From: Aerococcaceae bacterium zg-1292
GTDB taxonomy: Bacteria; Bacillota; Bacilli; Lactobacillales; Aerococcaceae
DNA: 64,000 nt
NCBI GenBank assembly: GCA_016126655.1
Contig: CP065955.1
Location: 2,029,001-2,093,000, forward strand
Direction of reading: 5' to 3'
How positions within the stretch are numbered: position 1 is the stretch's first letter; each line of letters opens with the position of its first letter. A program made the translations under genes and the position numbers. Positions 28,314 through 38,332 of the stretch are shown here, one piece after another. The notes under the pieces are model-generated. The model saw only the letters and a list, made by a program, of their open reading frames with translations, was not told the DNA's origin and searched no databases.

Positions 28314-29027
28314 ATGGGCCGTAAATGGATGAACATTAAAGAAAAGAAAGCCAATAAAGATCAAAACACCTCCAAAATTTATGCAAAATTTGGAATCGAG
28401 ATTTATGCTGCAGCAAAACAAGGAGAACCAGACCCAGAATTAAACCAAAAATTACGTTTTGTTATTGAACGAGCAAAAACATATAATGTGCCTCGTCACG
28501 TTATCGACAAAGCCATCGACAAAGCTAAAGGTGGCGACGACGAAAACTTCCAAGAATTACGGTATGAAGGATTTGGACCAAATGGTTCAATGATTATCGT
28601 TGACGCGTTAACTAACAACGTGAACCGTACTGCAAGTAATGTCCGTGCCGCATATGGTAAAAACGGCGGTAATATGGGGGTTAGTGGTTCTGTTAACTAC
28701 TTATTTGACCCAACAGCTGTCTTTGTAATGAGTAATCAAGACGCTGATGAAGTAATGATGGGCTTATTAGAAGCCGATGTTGATGTACGCGAAGTATTTG
28801 CTGAAGACGACCAAGTAGTTGTATACGGTGAAACACAGGATTTTGCTACAATCCGTAACGCACTTGAAGCTATGGGTATCTCAGAGTTTGAAGTTGCTGA
28901 AATTGATTTGTTACCACAAAATGAAGTAACCTTAGAAGGTGACGATTTAGCTAAATTTGAAAAATTAATCGATGCATTAGAAGACGATGACGATGTTCAA
29001 CGCGTCTATCACAACGTTGATTTATAA
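28314..29027 (+). CDS. YebC/PmpR-family regulatory protein
   Basis: 237 residues. The family start [21 protein letters not shown] and the central [24 protein letters not shown] and [19 protein letters not shown] are diagnostic. YebC proteins have been described as transcription regulators and more recently as translation factors that relieve stalling at proline runs; the YeeN-like subtype in Firmicutes is less studied. The acidic C-terminus ([16 protein letters not shown]) is typical. Monocistronic, with a terminator 20 bp after. Confidence 0.92.
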   Translation: MGRKWMNIKEKKANKDQNTSKIYAKFGIEIYAAAKQGEPDPELNQKLRFVIERAKTYNVPRHVIDKAIDKAKGGDDENFQELRYEGFGPNGSMIIVDALTNNVNRTASNVRAAYGKNGGNMGVSGSVNYLFDPTAVFVMSNQDADEVMMGLLEADVDVREVFAEDDQVVVYGETQDFATIRNALEAMGISEFEVAEIDLLPQNEVTLEGDDLAKFEKLIDALEDDDDVQRVYHNVDL

Positions 29028-29047
29028 TAATACCGAACATTAATGAG

Positions 29048-29094
29048 AGACACTCGTCAACCGTCATACATTGACAAGACGAGCGTCTTTTTTA
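29048..29094 (+). terminator. terminator after the yebC-family gene
   Basis: AGACACTCGTC pairs with GACGAGCGTCT across a long loop and is followed by six T. Confidence 0.8.
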
Positions 29095-29101
29095 CTAAAC
29101 T

Positions 29102-29449
29102 AAGCGAGGCTACTCTGGCTTGAACCACTGAAGCAAAAGGCGCCGGAGTGCAGTTGCACTACAAGCATTTTTGCGAAGTGGACGTCAAGACAAGCCGAGC
29201 GAACCAAAATTATCATGGTGTAAGTGAGGACGTTCTGCCTCGAACCACTGGAGAAAAGTTACGTCGTGCGCAAAGCGCACAGAGGAAGTTTTTGAAGTGG
29301 ATGTCGAGGCAGTCCGAGCGAACCAAAATTATCATGGTGTGAGTGAGGACGTTCTGCCTCGAACCACTGGAGCAGAGGTCGTAGAAGTGTGCAAACACTT
29401 CAAGAGCTATGCGAAGTGGATGTCGAGGCAGTCCGAGCGAACCAAAATA
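29102..29449 (+). repeat. hairpin repeat array C, three tandem units before gpx
   Basis: Units start near 29102, 29221 and 29340 with a 119-120 bp period. The second and third have GGAC/GTCC and the 9-bp helix CTGCCTCGA/TCGAGGCAG; the first is worn (CTTGA/TCAAG). Central hairpins differ: AGTGC/GCACT, GTGCGC/GCGCAC and GAAGTGT/ACACTTC. The array ends in the sense orientation one base before the AGGAGG of the gpx gene. Confidence 0.92.
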
Positions 29450-29462
29450 GGAGGAGTATTCA

Positions 29463-29933
29463 ATGACACTACCTGAATTTACATTAACCCGTAGCAATGG
29501 CGAAACCTATCATTTAAACGACTATAATGACCATGTTCTACTCATTGTTAATACAGCTACCGGCTGCGGACTTGCGCCGCAAATGAGTGAACTTGAAACT
29601 TTATATCAAACATATAAAGATAGACAATTCACCGTACTCGGTTTTCCAAGCAATCAATTTAAACAAGAAAAAGTATCCGATGGCGAGATGGCAAATACAT
29701 GCCAATTAAACTTTGGTACCACATTTCCACTCAATCAAAAAGTGCAAGTTAATGGTGAACACGCTGCACCCATTTTCCAATGGTTAAAATCAGAATGTCG
29801 CGGCATCTTTTCAGAAGATATCAAGTGGAATTTCACGAAATTTTTAATCAACCGTGATGGTCAAGTCGTAAAACGTTACGCACCTACAACCTCCCCAAAA
29901 TCTATTGCCAAAGATATTGAGAAATATCTATAA
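29463..29933 (+). CDS. gpo: glutathione peroxidase family thiol peroxidase
   Basis: 156 residues, Cys-type GPx that reduces peroxides, in Firmicutes mostly with thioredoxin. Active-site elements are all visible: the peroxidatic Cys in NTATGCGLAPQ, the Gln in FPSNQF and the Trp/Asn in KWNFTKFLINRDG. GGAGGAG precedes the ATG. The leader is repeat array C; no promoter is evident between the yebC terminator and the array apart from what the array itself may carry. Confidence 0.92.
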   Translation: MTLPEFTLTRSNGETYHLNDYNDHVLLIVNTATGCGLAPQMSELETLYQTYKDRQFTVLGFPSNQFKQEKVSDGEMANTCQLNFGTTFPLNQKVQVNGEHAAPIFQWLKSECRGIFSEDIKWNFTKFLINRDGQVVKRYAPTTSPKSIAKDIEKYL

Positions 29934-30044
29934 TCTGTGTCAGCTCCATACGAACCGCATTAGGAATATAATATTGTGTACACAATGAGCGGCAAGACCT
30001 TTATTCCAACGCAATTGAGACAGAATACAATAACTCCCATCAAA

Positions 30045-30083
30045 ACAAAGAGTCCTATCAGCTAGGATAGGACTCTTATTTTG
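30045..30083. terminator. bidirectional terminator between gpo and lacD
   Basis: AAGAGTCCTATC (30048-30059) pairs perfectly with GATAGGACTCTT (30066-30077), with ATTTTG on plus and TTTGTTTTG on minus. It closes the convergent gpo and galacto-N-biose operon transcripts. Confidence 0.85.
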
Positions 30084-30084
30084 T

Positions 30085-31077
30085 CTATTTCACTTCAATT
30101 AAATCAGTCCACGGTGTAGCAGTACGCTCAAGCACTTCATTGAGCTCCTCAATATTTTGCTTACCAGTTGTACGCAACCACTCACGCGTTGCCGCTTCAC
30201 CATTTGACGCAAATTCTGGCACAGCATCTTTCCATGTCGCACGTCCACAAAGCACGCCGTTGAATTTAGCGCCTGCTTCATGCGCAAACTCCAGTGTTTC
30301 TTGGAATAATTTTGCTGAAACCCCTGCACTTAAATAAATATATGGTAAATGCGTTGCCTCATCTTGTTCACGGAAGATAGCTTGTGCTTCTTCTTTCGTA
30401 TAAACGACTTCATCCGTTGCAAAGCCTTCAACATAATTCATGTTTACTGGCACTTCCACTTTCAACACATCCACATTATAGCGCTCTTTAGAAAATTCTT
30501 TCATCGCTGCTATTACTTTATGCGGTTTTACTTTCGCAAATTTTGCACTCTTATTATCTTCATCTGTCGCATCATAAGTTAAGATTTCTAAGAAGAACGG
30601 AATATCTTCAGCTTCACATTCTGAACCAATACGTTCAGTAAAGCTGTGTTTCCAATCATTAATTTTTTCATCTTCATCGACATCGTAGTATAACAAGAAT
30701 TTAACAGAATCTGCTCCTAATTCTTTAATTCGTTTGGCTGACCATTCAGGTAATAAATCAGGTAAACGACCTGGTTCTGTCGCATCATAACCAGTTTCTT
30801 CATAAGCCATTAATAGTCCTGCTCCTGCTACACGTTGTTTTGACGCAGGGATACCATATTCTGGGTCCAATAAAATGGATGAAGCAAAGGGTGTCAACTC
30901 TTCTGATATCGCAATTTTAAATGCTTCAACCGCTGATTGCACGTCTTCGACACCACCACCGGCTTCAATCATTTTTCTTAACGACCCACGTTGGTCAATC
31001 GCCAATGCAGAAATAATGTGCTTTTCTGTTGATAAGTTTACTAATTTATCATACTTTTCTTGTGAAATGTTACGCAT
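30085..31077 (-). CDS. lacD: tagatose 1,6-bisphosphate aldolase
   Basis: 330 residues, class I (Schiff-base) aldolase giving dihydroxyacetone phosphate and glyceraldehyde 3-phosphate. The N-terminal [25 protein letters not shown] and [16 protein letters not shown] match the LacD family. It sits behind nagA by 22 bp, at the end of the amino sugar operon rather than in a lac operon. There it would complete galactosamine breakdown after AgaS. The kinase that makes its substrate from tagatose 6-phosphate is not in the window. SD GAGGAG. Confidence 0.93.
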   Translation of the reverse strand: MRNISQEKYDKLVNLSTEKHIISALAIDQRGSLRKMIEAGGGVEDVQSAVEAFKIAISEELTPFASSILLDPEYGIPASKQRVAGAGLLMAYEETGYDATEPGRLPDLLPEWSAKRIKELGADSVKFLLYYDVDEDEKINDWKHSFTERIGSECEAEDIPFFLEILTYDATDEDNKSAKFAKVKPHKVIAAMKEFSKERYNVDVLKVEVPVNMNYVEGFATDEVVYTKEEAQAIFREQDEATHLPYIYLSAGVSAKLFQETLEFAHEAGAKFNGVLCGRATWKDAVPEFASNGEAATREWLRTTGKQNIEELNEVLERTATPWTDLIEVK

Positions 31078-31099
31078 TCAAACTCCTCTTTTCTATTCG

Positions 31100-32248
31100 C
31101 TATGCTTCGTAACGTAATTTACCATCGAGATAAGTTGCTTGTAATTCCAATTGCGGTGTCACGACAATGAAGTCTGCATCATAGCCGGGTGCAATACGAC
31201 CACATACATTATCAATACCTACTGACTTAGCAGGTGCTAAAGATGCCATTCTTAAAGCATCAGCCGCTTCTACAAGACCCCAATCATATACATTTTTCAC
31301 GCCTTGTTTCAACTCTAAAATTGAACCTGCCAAACTACCACTGTCTTTTAGACGAGCAGTGCCCTCTTTAACAACAACTTCAAACTCACCGAGTGTAGAC
31401 TCACCGTCACCCATACCGCCGGCACGCATACAGTCAGTAATTAACACGGTTTCTTCAGGCCCACGAGCTTTAACAACGACTTTGGCTGCAGCCGGATGCA
31501 CATGGTGTCCATCACAAATTAATTCAGCAAATACATTGTCTGAAGATAACGCAGCCCCAACCATACCTGGATTACGATGATGTAAACCACTCATTCCATT
31601 ATACGTATGGATAAATATATTTGCGCCGGCTTCCACCGCTGCATGTGCTTCTTCAAATGTCGCGTCACTATGGGCTAGCGCTGTATAAATACCTTTACTT
31701 GAAGCAAATTCAATAAATTCTTTGACTCCTTCTCGTTCCGGTGCAATCGCAATTTTATTGACTAATTGATGCGATAATTGATGCCACTTATCTAATACAG
31801 AAATTGACGGGTCACTCATATATTTTGGATTTTGAGCCCCTTTATATTTCTCGGTGAAGAATGGTCCTTCTAAGAAAATCCCACGAATTTTGGCACCCGT
31901 AACTTCTTGATAATGTTCACCAATCGTTTGACACACTGCATCTAATAGTTCAACCGACGAAGTTAACGTTGTCGGTAGCCATGAGGTGACACCACATTCT
32001 AATAAGCCATCTGACATCACTTTAATGCCTTCAAAATCATTATCCATCACATCATGTGACTTATAGCCATGAATATGCGTATCCACTAATCCCGGTGCGA
32101 TTAACGCATTCGAATAATCAACGACTTCACTGCCTTCTGGCACGGTGTCAACTACGGCACCAAATTTACCGTCTACGACTTCCAAATACTGATTTTCAGC
32201 AACGGATTCATCTAAAATAATCCCTTTTGCTTTTATATAATACTTCAT
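31100..32248 (-). CDS. nagA: N-acetylhexosamine-6-phosphate deacetylase (NagA/AgaA)
   Basis: 382 residues, amidohydrolase removing acetate from GlcNAc-6-P or GalNAc-6-P. Metal ligands are seen in GLVDTHIHGYKSHDVMD, in the Glu of IRGIFLEGPFF, and in the His of ALAHSDATFEEA and CDGHHVHPAA; the catalytic Asp is in LITDCMRAGG. NagA and AgaA cannot be told apart by eye; the neighbouring agaS and lacD favour GalNAc-6-P as at least one substrate. GGAGG lies before the ATG. A TATAAT about 95 bp upstream may give nagA-lacD its own promoter. Confidence 0.92.
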   Translation of the reverse strand: MKYYIKAKGIILDESVAENQYLEVVDGKFGAVVDTVPEGSEVVDYSNALIAPGLVDTHIHGYKSHDVMDNDFEGIKVMSDGLLECGVTSWLPTTLTSSVELLDAVCQTIGEHYQEVTGAKIRGIFLEGPFFTEKYKGAQNPKYMSDPSISVLDKWHQLSHQLVNKIAIAPEREGVKEFIEFASSKGIYTALAHSDATFEEAHAAVEAGANIFIHTYNGMSGLHHRNPGMVGAALSSDNVFAELICDGHHVHPAAAKVVVKARGPEETVLITDCMRAGGMGDGESTLGEFEVVVKEGTARLKDSGSLAGSILELKQGVKNVYDWGLVEAADALRMASLAPAKSVGIDNVCGRIAPGYDADFIVVTPQLELQATYLDGKLRYEA

Positions 32249-32403
32249 AACAAGCCTCCATCTCTAAACTACTGTCATCAACGAAGCGACAGCGGAATTC
32301 CTATAGTATCTCCAGTATCCCGCCACTGCACGACCACTTCATCGATTTCAATTGTACTTTTATTATAAACCTTTTTAACTAAAACGTACAGGATAAACGT
32401 TTT

Positions 32404-33567
32404 TTAAAACGGATGGATAGTTACGCCTTTGACAACACGATTGACTGTACCTGTTGCTGACGGCGTATCTGGCGTGTTACCTACTTTAATTGATGCCAAC
32501 AATGACACAGTTTGACCAAAGACAACATACGGTAGTGTTAAGTAAGCATCTGGTACTTCGAGATAATCTTCAATAAAGTCAAAGGATTCTGATTTTAGTT
32601 TGTCATGGTTTAACACACGAATGGCAACGACTTTTTGAGCAATTTGGTCCCCGGCTAATTCATTCAACATATCTAAATCATACGCACGAGTATAATCATC
32701 ATTGGATACATAGACAAATGCTAATGATTTTTCATCGACAAACGATTTTGGACCGTGACGGAAACCTAAGGATGAGTCAAAGGCGGTCGCAATCTTCCCT
32801 GCAGTTAACTCTAAAATTTTCAATTGTGTTTCGCGGGATAACCCTGCAAAACCACCGCTACCTAGATAAATAACACGATTAAAATCACCACTTAAGTACG
32901 CTGCAATCTCCTCTTCACGATTCAGCACATCGCGCCCCATATCAATCGCCATCAGCGTCCACACGATTTTATCATGAAAATCGCTTGAATCAAAGGTTAA
33001 TAATGCGGTCAACAACATACATGAATAACTACCTGTCATCGCAAAACCAGCATCATTCGAGCGTTCTGGTTGTAATAGGACTAAATTGCGTTCATCTCCT
33101 TGTGCATTTTGTGCTAAGGCACCGTCTGGAGCACAAGTAATCGTTAATTGATATAACTCATCAACTATTTGTTTAGCAAGTTCGACTGTCGCCACACTTT
33201 CCGGCGAATTTCCACTGCGTGCAAATGATACTAATAATGTTGGAATTTCTGCTTGGAAATATGCGCGTGGATTCGATACAATATCCGTTGTTCCCACTGA
33301 ACGAAAATCCCAAACTCGTTCATCATTCACTTGTTTCAAGTAAGGTGTAATCGAATCGCCAACGTATTGCGATGTCCCCGCACCTGTGAAAATTACACGA
33401 ACACGTTCATGTGCTGCTTTAATATTATCTAGGAACTGACTAATTTCTTCTGAACGTTCTTTAAACGTTTCGAGTGTTTCACTCCATAATTCCGGTTGTT
33501 GTCTAATTTCTCTCGTTGTAATTTCTGCTCCGAGTTGTTCTAATTTTTCTACTGATTCTTTAAACAT
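32404..33567 (-). CDS. agaS: galactosamine-6-phosphate deaminase/isomerase, AgaS family
   Basis: 387 residues with two SIS sugar isomerase domains (FTGAGTSQYVGDS and SFARSGNSPESVA carry the phosphosugar-binding Ser/Thr loops; FRHGPKSFVDEKS is the third loop). AgaS converts galactosamine 6-phosphate to tagatose 6-phosphate and ammonia. The start (MFKESVEKLEQLG) follows GAGGAGG by six bases. A leader of about 380 bp with decayed hairpin repeats separates it from the ROK kinase. Confidence 0.9.
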   Translation of the reverse strand: MFKESVEKLEQLGAEITTREIRQQPELWSETLETFKERSEEISQFLDNIKAAHERVRVIFTGAGTSQYVGDSITPYLKQVNDERVWDFRSVGTTDIVSNPRAYFQAEIPTLLVSFARSGNSPESVATVELAKQIVDELYQLTITCAPDGALAQNAQGDERNLVLLQPERSNDAGFAMTGSYSCMLLTALLTFDSSDFHDKIVWTLMAIDMGRDVLNREEEIAAYLSGDFNRVIYLGSGGFAGLSRETQLKILELTAGKIATAFDSSLGFRHGPKSFVDEKSLAFVYVSNDDYTRAYDLDMLNELAGDQIAQKVVAIRVLNHDKLKSESFDFIEDYLEVPDAYLTLPYVVFGQTVSLLASIKVGNTPDTPSATGTVNRVVKGVTIHPF

Positions 33568-33582
33568 TCCAATCCTCCTCGT

Positions 33583-33810
33583 AATTATCGGCTCGCTTGG
33601 TTTGGCTTGATGTTAACTTCTGTGTCCTTAGGTTGACTCGATAGCCATTTCAACAGTTACTTCTGTATGCTACACGTACGCCAGCGATTCCTAGTTAAAA
33701 CACCGTACTCACACTGGTGCACCTGACTTATCGTTATCTGCGCTTATGCACGCCAATAATTTACTTCAATGATGCAAACCAGAATACTTGCGCTCACACT
33801 TTAGTAATCC
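33583..33810 (-). repeat. decayed hairpin repeats H before agaS
   Basis: Two worn copies. The left-end motif GGCTCGCTTGG (33591-33601) and right-end motifs ACTCACACTGG (near 33707) and GCGCTCACACTTT (near 33790) are kept, but helices and the CCACT/AGTGG pair are lost. Same sense and same place before the SD as the intact copies. The rest of the gap to 33950 shows no gene. Confidence 0.6.
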
Positions 33811-33950
33811 CGGTGCACTTGAATCGACGACCGATTCACAACATACTTTTATGCATTACAGCACATCGATGTCTCTTCCAATAATTCCAGCCAAAACGTC
33901 CTCTCTCTATTTTTAGTGAAGCATTGTAGCGCGTTCATCACCGCGCATTA

Positions 33951-34838
33951 TCACATCACTAAAAATCCTGCTCCTATTATGCCATTATGTCCGTCCAAGT
34001 GTGATGCTTGAATGTGTTCTAACACATGTAATTGTTCCTCATGCATCATTTTTTGCAACTGTGTTTTGATTAAATCCACATATTTGGGATTATGAAGCAC
34101 GACACTACCACCTAACACAATCGCTCGCGGGTCTAGTAAGCAAATCATTGAATAAATACTTAGCGAGACACCTAGTGCACTCTGTTCAATAATTTGTGCT
34201 GCTTGCCATTCACACTGTTCCCAGCGGTCAAAAACATCCGCTGTAGTCATTGTACTTTCTCGATACAAATCACGAGCTGCTTGAGCAATGGCAGGACCTG
34301 CGGCTACCTTTTCTACTGCTCGTAACCCTGTACTCGATGGTACTGGCACAAAACCTATTTCACCTGAAAAGCCACTGCCGCGTAATATTTGATTATTCCA
34401 AATATTGGTACACGCAATCCCCGTTGACACCGTCACATAACCAAACATATCTTCTGCTTCAAGCGACAGCAAACGGTATTCTGCATAGGCAGCTACTTTG
34501 ACATCATTATCTATTTTCACAGCGACATCAGGAAAATCTTGCTGCAATCGTTCAACCAAAGGAAAATTTGTCCAAGGTATATTATTTTGATAGACAGCGA
34601 TACCGACTTTAGCATTCACTTTACCCGGAACACCGAGTCCAATACCCGCTAATGTCTGCCATGTTTCACCTGACAATACCATCACATGATTAATCACAGC
34701 CAATAATGTTTCATATAAAGCTTCAGCGCTGTCAATCGTCGTCTGCTCATCAATTCGATGCTTATATGTACCATCTTCATAAATAATCGCAGCCGCAATT
34801 TTGGTGCCACCGATATCAACACCTAATGCTTTTTTCAT
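33951..34838 (-). CDS. ROK-family sugar kinase, NanK-like
   Basis: 295 residues. The phosphate-binding motif is GVDIGGTKIAAAII, and the second ATP motif is RAIVLGGSVVLHN. The usual ROK zinc motif (CxCGxxGC) is absent and the expected EIGH His is Phe (SGEIGFVPV); streptococcal NanK-type kinases also lack zinc. Between a GH112 phosphorylase and AgaS, a GalNAc/GlcNAc (or ManNAc) kinase role is the natural reading, replacing the unrelated NahK of bifidobacteria. SD GGAGGG; 17 bp after the small gene. Substrate is inferred from context. Confidence 0.78.
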   Translation of the reverse strand: MKKALGVDIGGTKIAAAIIYEDGTYKHRIDEQTTIDSAEALYETLLAVINHVMVLSGETWQTLAGIGLGVPGKVNAKVGIAVYQNNIPWTNFPLVERLQQDFPDVAVKIDNDVKVAAYAEYRLLSLEAEDMFGYVTVSTGIACTNIWNNQILRGSGFSGEIGFVPVPSSTGLRAVEKVAAGPAIAQAARDLYRESTMTTADVFDRWEQCEWQAAQIIEQSALGVSLSIYSMICLLDPRAIVLGGSVVLHNPKYVDLIKTQLQKMMHEEQLHVLEHIQASHLDGHNGIIGAGFLVM

Positions 34839-34855
34839 CTGAAATCCCTCCGATT

Positions 34856-35038
34856 CTAATCGCGCTTAGGATGTGTATAATCACGATTATAATCATACAG
34901 GACACCTAATAGTCCTAACAATGCCACGAACATCAAACCAAGTTCTTTGACACCCGTCGTACGTTGGAAATAAATAATCGCAACTAAACAAATCGTAAAT
35001 ATAATCCAACGAATAATTATCCTTGTTTTATGTTCCAT
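34856..35038 (-). CDS. small two-helix membrane protein in GH112 operon
   Basis: 60 residues: a basic N-terminus (MEHKTRIIIRW), two hydrophobic segments (IIFTICLVAIIYF and LGLMFVALLGLLGVLY) and a charged tail (DYNRDYTHPKRD). It starts at the base after the phosphorylase stop, with its SD (GGGAGGAG) inside that gene, so it is coupled. I believe similar small membrane proteins occur beside lacto-N-biose phosphorylase genes (DUF6903-like), but I am not sure of the family. Function unknown. Confidence 0.6.
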   Translation of the reverse strand: MEHKTRIIIRWIIFTICLVAIIYFQRTTGVKELGLMFVALLGLLGVLYDYNRDYTHPKRD

Positions 35039-37276
35039 TTACATCTCCTCCCATCGTATTTCACTCGGTGCTAGTGTCACGTCGACACATTTGCCATCAC
35101 CATCATAGATAGTAGCTTCTTGTTTGTCATTTGTATTATTGACAATCGCATATTTTTTACGTTCCGGATACGCGTGGACTTCCACATAACTATTATCCGA
35201 ACTCCATCGTTTAAAGGCTTCTTCTTTATTTGCAGCATAGTATAAAGCGCGCAATAATAGTCGAGCATTTTCAACACTATATGGCAAACCTGCAATATAT
35301 ACTCCGCGTCCTTTGCCATAGTCATTGGTTGCTAAGTGAATCTCGCCAAACTCTTTACCTTCAGCATTGGCTGGCATCACTATCCCTTCTGCTTCCACAG
35401 CCGCTTTCGGATGACTAAATTCAATCACTTGCATACTTTCTTTCAGTCCATACACATTTTTCATGCTTTCGCCAAAATCAATCGCATGCACATCGTCAAC
35501 ATCTGCAGTAATAAAGTGCGTGCTTACTTGTTTTGTAAAATACTTATCTGTCGATAGGCTATACCCCATCTCGCGCTCGACACCTAATATATCACCCAAC
35601 TGGAAGTAGCGCCCTTGATGGTGACACGCACTCGGTTCACCAACGCCAATGAAGCCGCCACCTTCGTAGACAAATTGACGAATCGCTGTAACAAGAGCAG
35701 GGTTTTTCCATACCTCACCGCCACTAAAGGCAGTTCCTGCATCACCTGCATTAATCAATACATCAATATCATCAGGAACACCGTGTTGTATAATATCATC
35801 AAAACTAATAAATTCCACCTCAACAGCTGCCCCACTCAAAGCTTCCATTATGCCAAGGTACGAATAGATTTGCTTATACGGTAATTCATGCGCCACCATG
35901 TGCGACTGCCACGTCCGCAAACGTCCCCAGGCATTCAATAGTGCGACTTTTAATCCCGTATATGGCTTTGTCCCTTTAACAATATCATAAATTTCACGGA
36001 ATTCATCGGTCACATGCTCAATATATTCGACAAAGCGTGGGAATTGATAGGCTAAACTCAAGTAGCCGCCATAACCAATACGATCTACCGGATTACGCAT
36101 CATCGCCCGCCGTGCAGTCAGCCAATTTTTATTTGCTTCAATCGTTGGGTCATTTCCCTCTTTAAAGACATCAGGGAAGAAATAAGGTAAGAAGCGTCCT
36201 TCCGTATATTTTACATGAGGAATATCAGCAATCATACGTAAGGTTGCACCGCCCCCTACTGAACCAACGACAGCGTCCAAGCCTATCTCTTTAAAGTACT
36301 TGCCATAAGGCTCAGTCCCAATCCAATTATCGCCTAAGAACATCATCGCTTCCTTACCATGACGGTGAACGATATCGACTAATTTTTTCGCTTGTTGTGC
36401 CACGTAATGACTCATAAAATCAATATAGTCTAAATATTCTTTACTTGGTGTACGATGCGTTGAATTATAGTATCCCTCATCAACAATATGTTCTGGACGC
36501 AGGCGATAACCTTTTTCTTCAGCAAACATTTCTAATGCTTCAATCGAAATAGAGGCCCCATAGCCGAACCAGTCGACAAATTTCTCTTTTGCTAAATCAT
36601 TAAATACTAAAGTAAAGTGATAGAAAAAGGTCGTAAAGCGTACTACATCTGTTTTAGGATTATCTTGACACCACTGTTCGAGGTATTCTGACATAAAGCG
36701 ATTTGAGTGTTGTCCCGTCACGTTAAAGGGAATATCGTGTGGCACACTATCGCCCCAGTTATTGGTTGTATGATTATACATATGAGTAGGATCCCATATT
36801 TTGTATGCTAAAAACGATACGGTATATTCATGAAACGGATTGACAGAATGGATAGTTACTGTATCTGCTTCAGTATCAACCGTCCAATGCTCTACCGGTA
36901 CAATCTCTCCTGTCGTACGATTAATAACTTCCCACCATTCTTTGGGATTGGCATCATAATTCGGCGTCAATTGTTCACGGTAGTAGCCGTCCATAAAGTC
37001 AATGACTAATGCATTATCCGTTGTCGCTATATTAAATTTCGACATCAAGTACAGTTGTTGGCACTCTTCCATGTGGTCTTTAATAAAATCATTATGATTA
37101 CGCGCCACAAAATAAGTCGTATAAATTTTTGCATCTAAATCTTTGACATCATCGCTTAATTTAGTCCCGTCGGAGTCTCGGATAGCATCCGCTCCCCAGC
37201 GCTCCATTAATTCTTTTGTTTCTTCTAAAAAATTAGTCTCACTTGGTAAAGTGACCCTGCCTTTTGTTTTTGCCAC
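35039..37276 (-). CDS. lnpA: 1,3-beta-galactosyl-N-acetylhexosamine phosphorylase, GH112
   Basis: 745 residues. Splits galacto-N-biose or lacto-N-biose with phosphate into galactose 1-phosphate and GalNAc/GlcNAc. Near-identity with the bifidobacterial enzyme is plain in GRVTLPSETNFLEETKEL, ERWGADAIRDSDGTKLS, the catalytic FLGDNWIGTEP, and KYTEGRFLPYFFPDVF. It is cytoplasmic. I place the start at the GTG 37276 (VAKTKGRVTLPS) behind AGAAGG; the frame is open to 37411, but the extra 45 codons overlap a repeat remnant and have no family counterpart. It lies 160 bp behind the two permease genes. Confidence 0.93.
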   Translation of the reverse strand: MAKTKGRVTLPSETNFLEETKELMERWGADAIRDSDGTKLSDDVKDLDAKIYTTYFVARNHNDFIKDHMEECQQLYLMSKFNIATTDNALVIDFMDGYYREQLTPNYDANPKEWWEVINRTTGEIVPVEHWTVDTEADTVTIHSVNPFHEYTVSFLAYKIWDPTHMYNHTTNNWGDSVPHDIPFNVTGQHSNRFMSEYLEQWCQDNPKTDVVRFTTFFYHFTLVFNDLAKEKFVDWFGYGASISIEALEMFAEEKGYRLRPEHIVDEGYYNSTHRTPSKEYLDYIDFMSHYVAQQAKKLVDIVHRHGKEAMMFLGDNWIGTEPYGKYFKEIGLDAVVGSVGGGATLRMIADIPHVKYTEGRFLPYFFPDVFKEGNDPTIEANKNWLTARRAMMRNPVDRIGYGGYLSLAYQFPRFVEYIEHVTDEFREIYDIVKGTKPYTGLKVALLNAWGRLRTWQSHMVAHELPYKQIYSYLGIMEALSGAAVEVEFISFDDIIQHGVPDDIDVLINAGDAGTAFSGGEVWKNPALVTAIRQFVYEGGGFIGVGEPSACHHQGRYFQLGDILGVEREMGYSLSTDKYFTKQVSTHFITADVDDVHAIDFGESMKNVYGLKESMQVIEFSHPKAAVEAEGIVMPANAEGKEFGEIHLATNDYGKGRGVYIAGLPYSVENARLLLRALYYAANKEEAFKRWSSDNSYVEVHAYPERKKYAIVNNTNDKQEATIYDGDGKCVDVTLAPSEIRWEEM

Positions 37277-37299
37277 TTTTCTCACATCCTTCTCTGATT

Positions 37300-37360
37300 T
37301 GAAGTCGCTGAAATGTCTTCTACTTCCATTCCAACGATTCATTTCTATCTCACGATAGGT
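37300..37360 (-). repeat. hairpin repeat remnant K before lnpA
   Basis: GCTGAAATG, then CTACTTC, then CGATTCATTTC, resembling the D-type unit (TGAAATGA/TCATTTCA) with the whole centre deleted. It keeps the position ahead of the lnpA start. Confidence 0.45.
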
Positions 37361-37436
37361 ATCGCTAGCGTGACTTAGTCCTACTTCTAACGTCCACTTT
37401 GCACTAGTCACACTCCAGTTTTCTAATCCAATTCAA

Positions 37437-38315
37437 TTATTCTTTTGAGCCTCCAGCTGTCATGCCTTCAGTTAATTGTTTTTGTACAAAAATATATAAA
37501 ATCAAAGTCGGTAACATAACCATGACCATCCCTGCATATAATTGCCCATATTGTTGCGCTGCATTTTGTGCTGCCATCAAATTCATCAAACCAACAGGTA
37601 ATGTACGCAATTCCTGTTTGGTCATAAAAGTAAACGAAATAATATACTCATTCCAAAAACTTAAGAAGTTAAATAAAATCACTGTAATGATACTTGGCTT
37701 TGCCATTGGAATCATAATTTTTAACATGGTCGTAAAATGCCCTGCCCCGTCAATGGACGCTGCTTCTTCAAAGGTGCTCGGCAAGGTAATAAAGTAACTC
37801 GACAATAAATGAATCGTAAATGGTAACGCTGTGGCAGCGTATACTAAAGCCAGCATAAAACGGTTATTTAAAAGCATTGGCATAAATTTTATATCGTTTC
37901 CAATAAAGAATTTTTGAGCGTCAACTAACATTAAAAAGATGGGCACAACAATGTAGTTTACATTAATGAACAATCCACCTTTAAATAATTGTCTTAATAC
38001 TCGTTTGCCCGGAAAATCAAACCGTGCTAATACATAGGACGCAGGAAGTGCCGTCACTAATAATAGAACGAGCGCCATCGCCGTCACTATAACGGAATTA
38101 AATACATAAGCCCCCATGCTCGCACGATTCCACGCATCAATAAAGTTTTGAAAATAAAACCCTGCCGGCATCGCCCACGGTGAGCGATAGAACTCCGAAT
38201 TTTCTTTAATAGAAGCAAGGAAGACCCATCCTACTGGAATAATAATCGAAATTGCTAATAAGCACAGCACTAAATACACGAATACTTTGTATAATTTTGT
38301 CCCTGATTGTTGCAT
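37437..38315 (-). CDS. ABC permease of the galacto-N-biose importer (MalG type)
   Basis: 292 residues, six membrane segments, EAA loop FEEAASIDGAGHFTTMLKI. Second permease of a CUT1 importer; AAGGAGG precedes its ATG and 17 bp separate it from the first permease gene. Because lnpA follows, the likely cargo is Gal-beta-1,3-GalNAc/GlcNAc, as in the bifidobacterial GNB/LNB system. The ATPase is not encoded here and may be shared. Confidence 0.88.
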   Translation of the reverse strand: MQQSGTKLYKVFVYLVLCLLAISIIIPVGWVFLASIKENSEFYRSPWAMPAGFYFQNFIDAWNRASMGAYVFNSVIVTAMALVLLLVTALPASYVLARFDFPGKRVLRQLFKGGLFINVNYIVVPIFLMLVDAQKFFIGNDIKFMPMLLNNRFMLALVYAATALPFTIHLLSSYFITLPSTFEEAASIDGAGHFTTMLKIMIPMAKPSIITVILFNFLSFWNEYIISFTFMTKQELRTLPVGLMNLMAAQNAAQQYGQLYAGMVMVMLPTLILYIFVQKQLTEGMTAGGSKE

Positions 38316-38332
38316 AAGACTAATCCTCCTTT

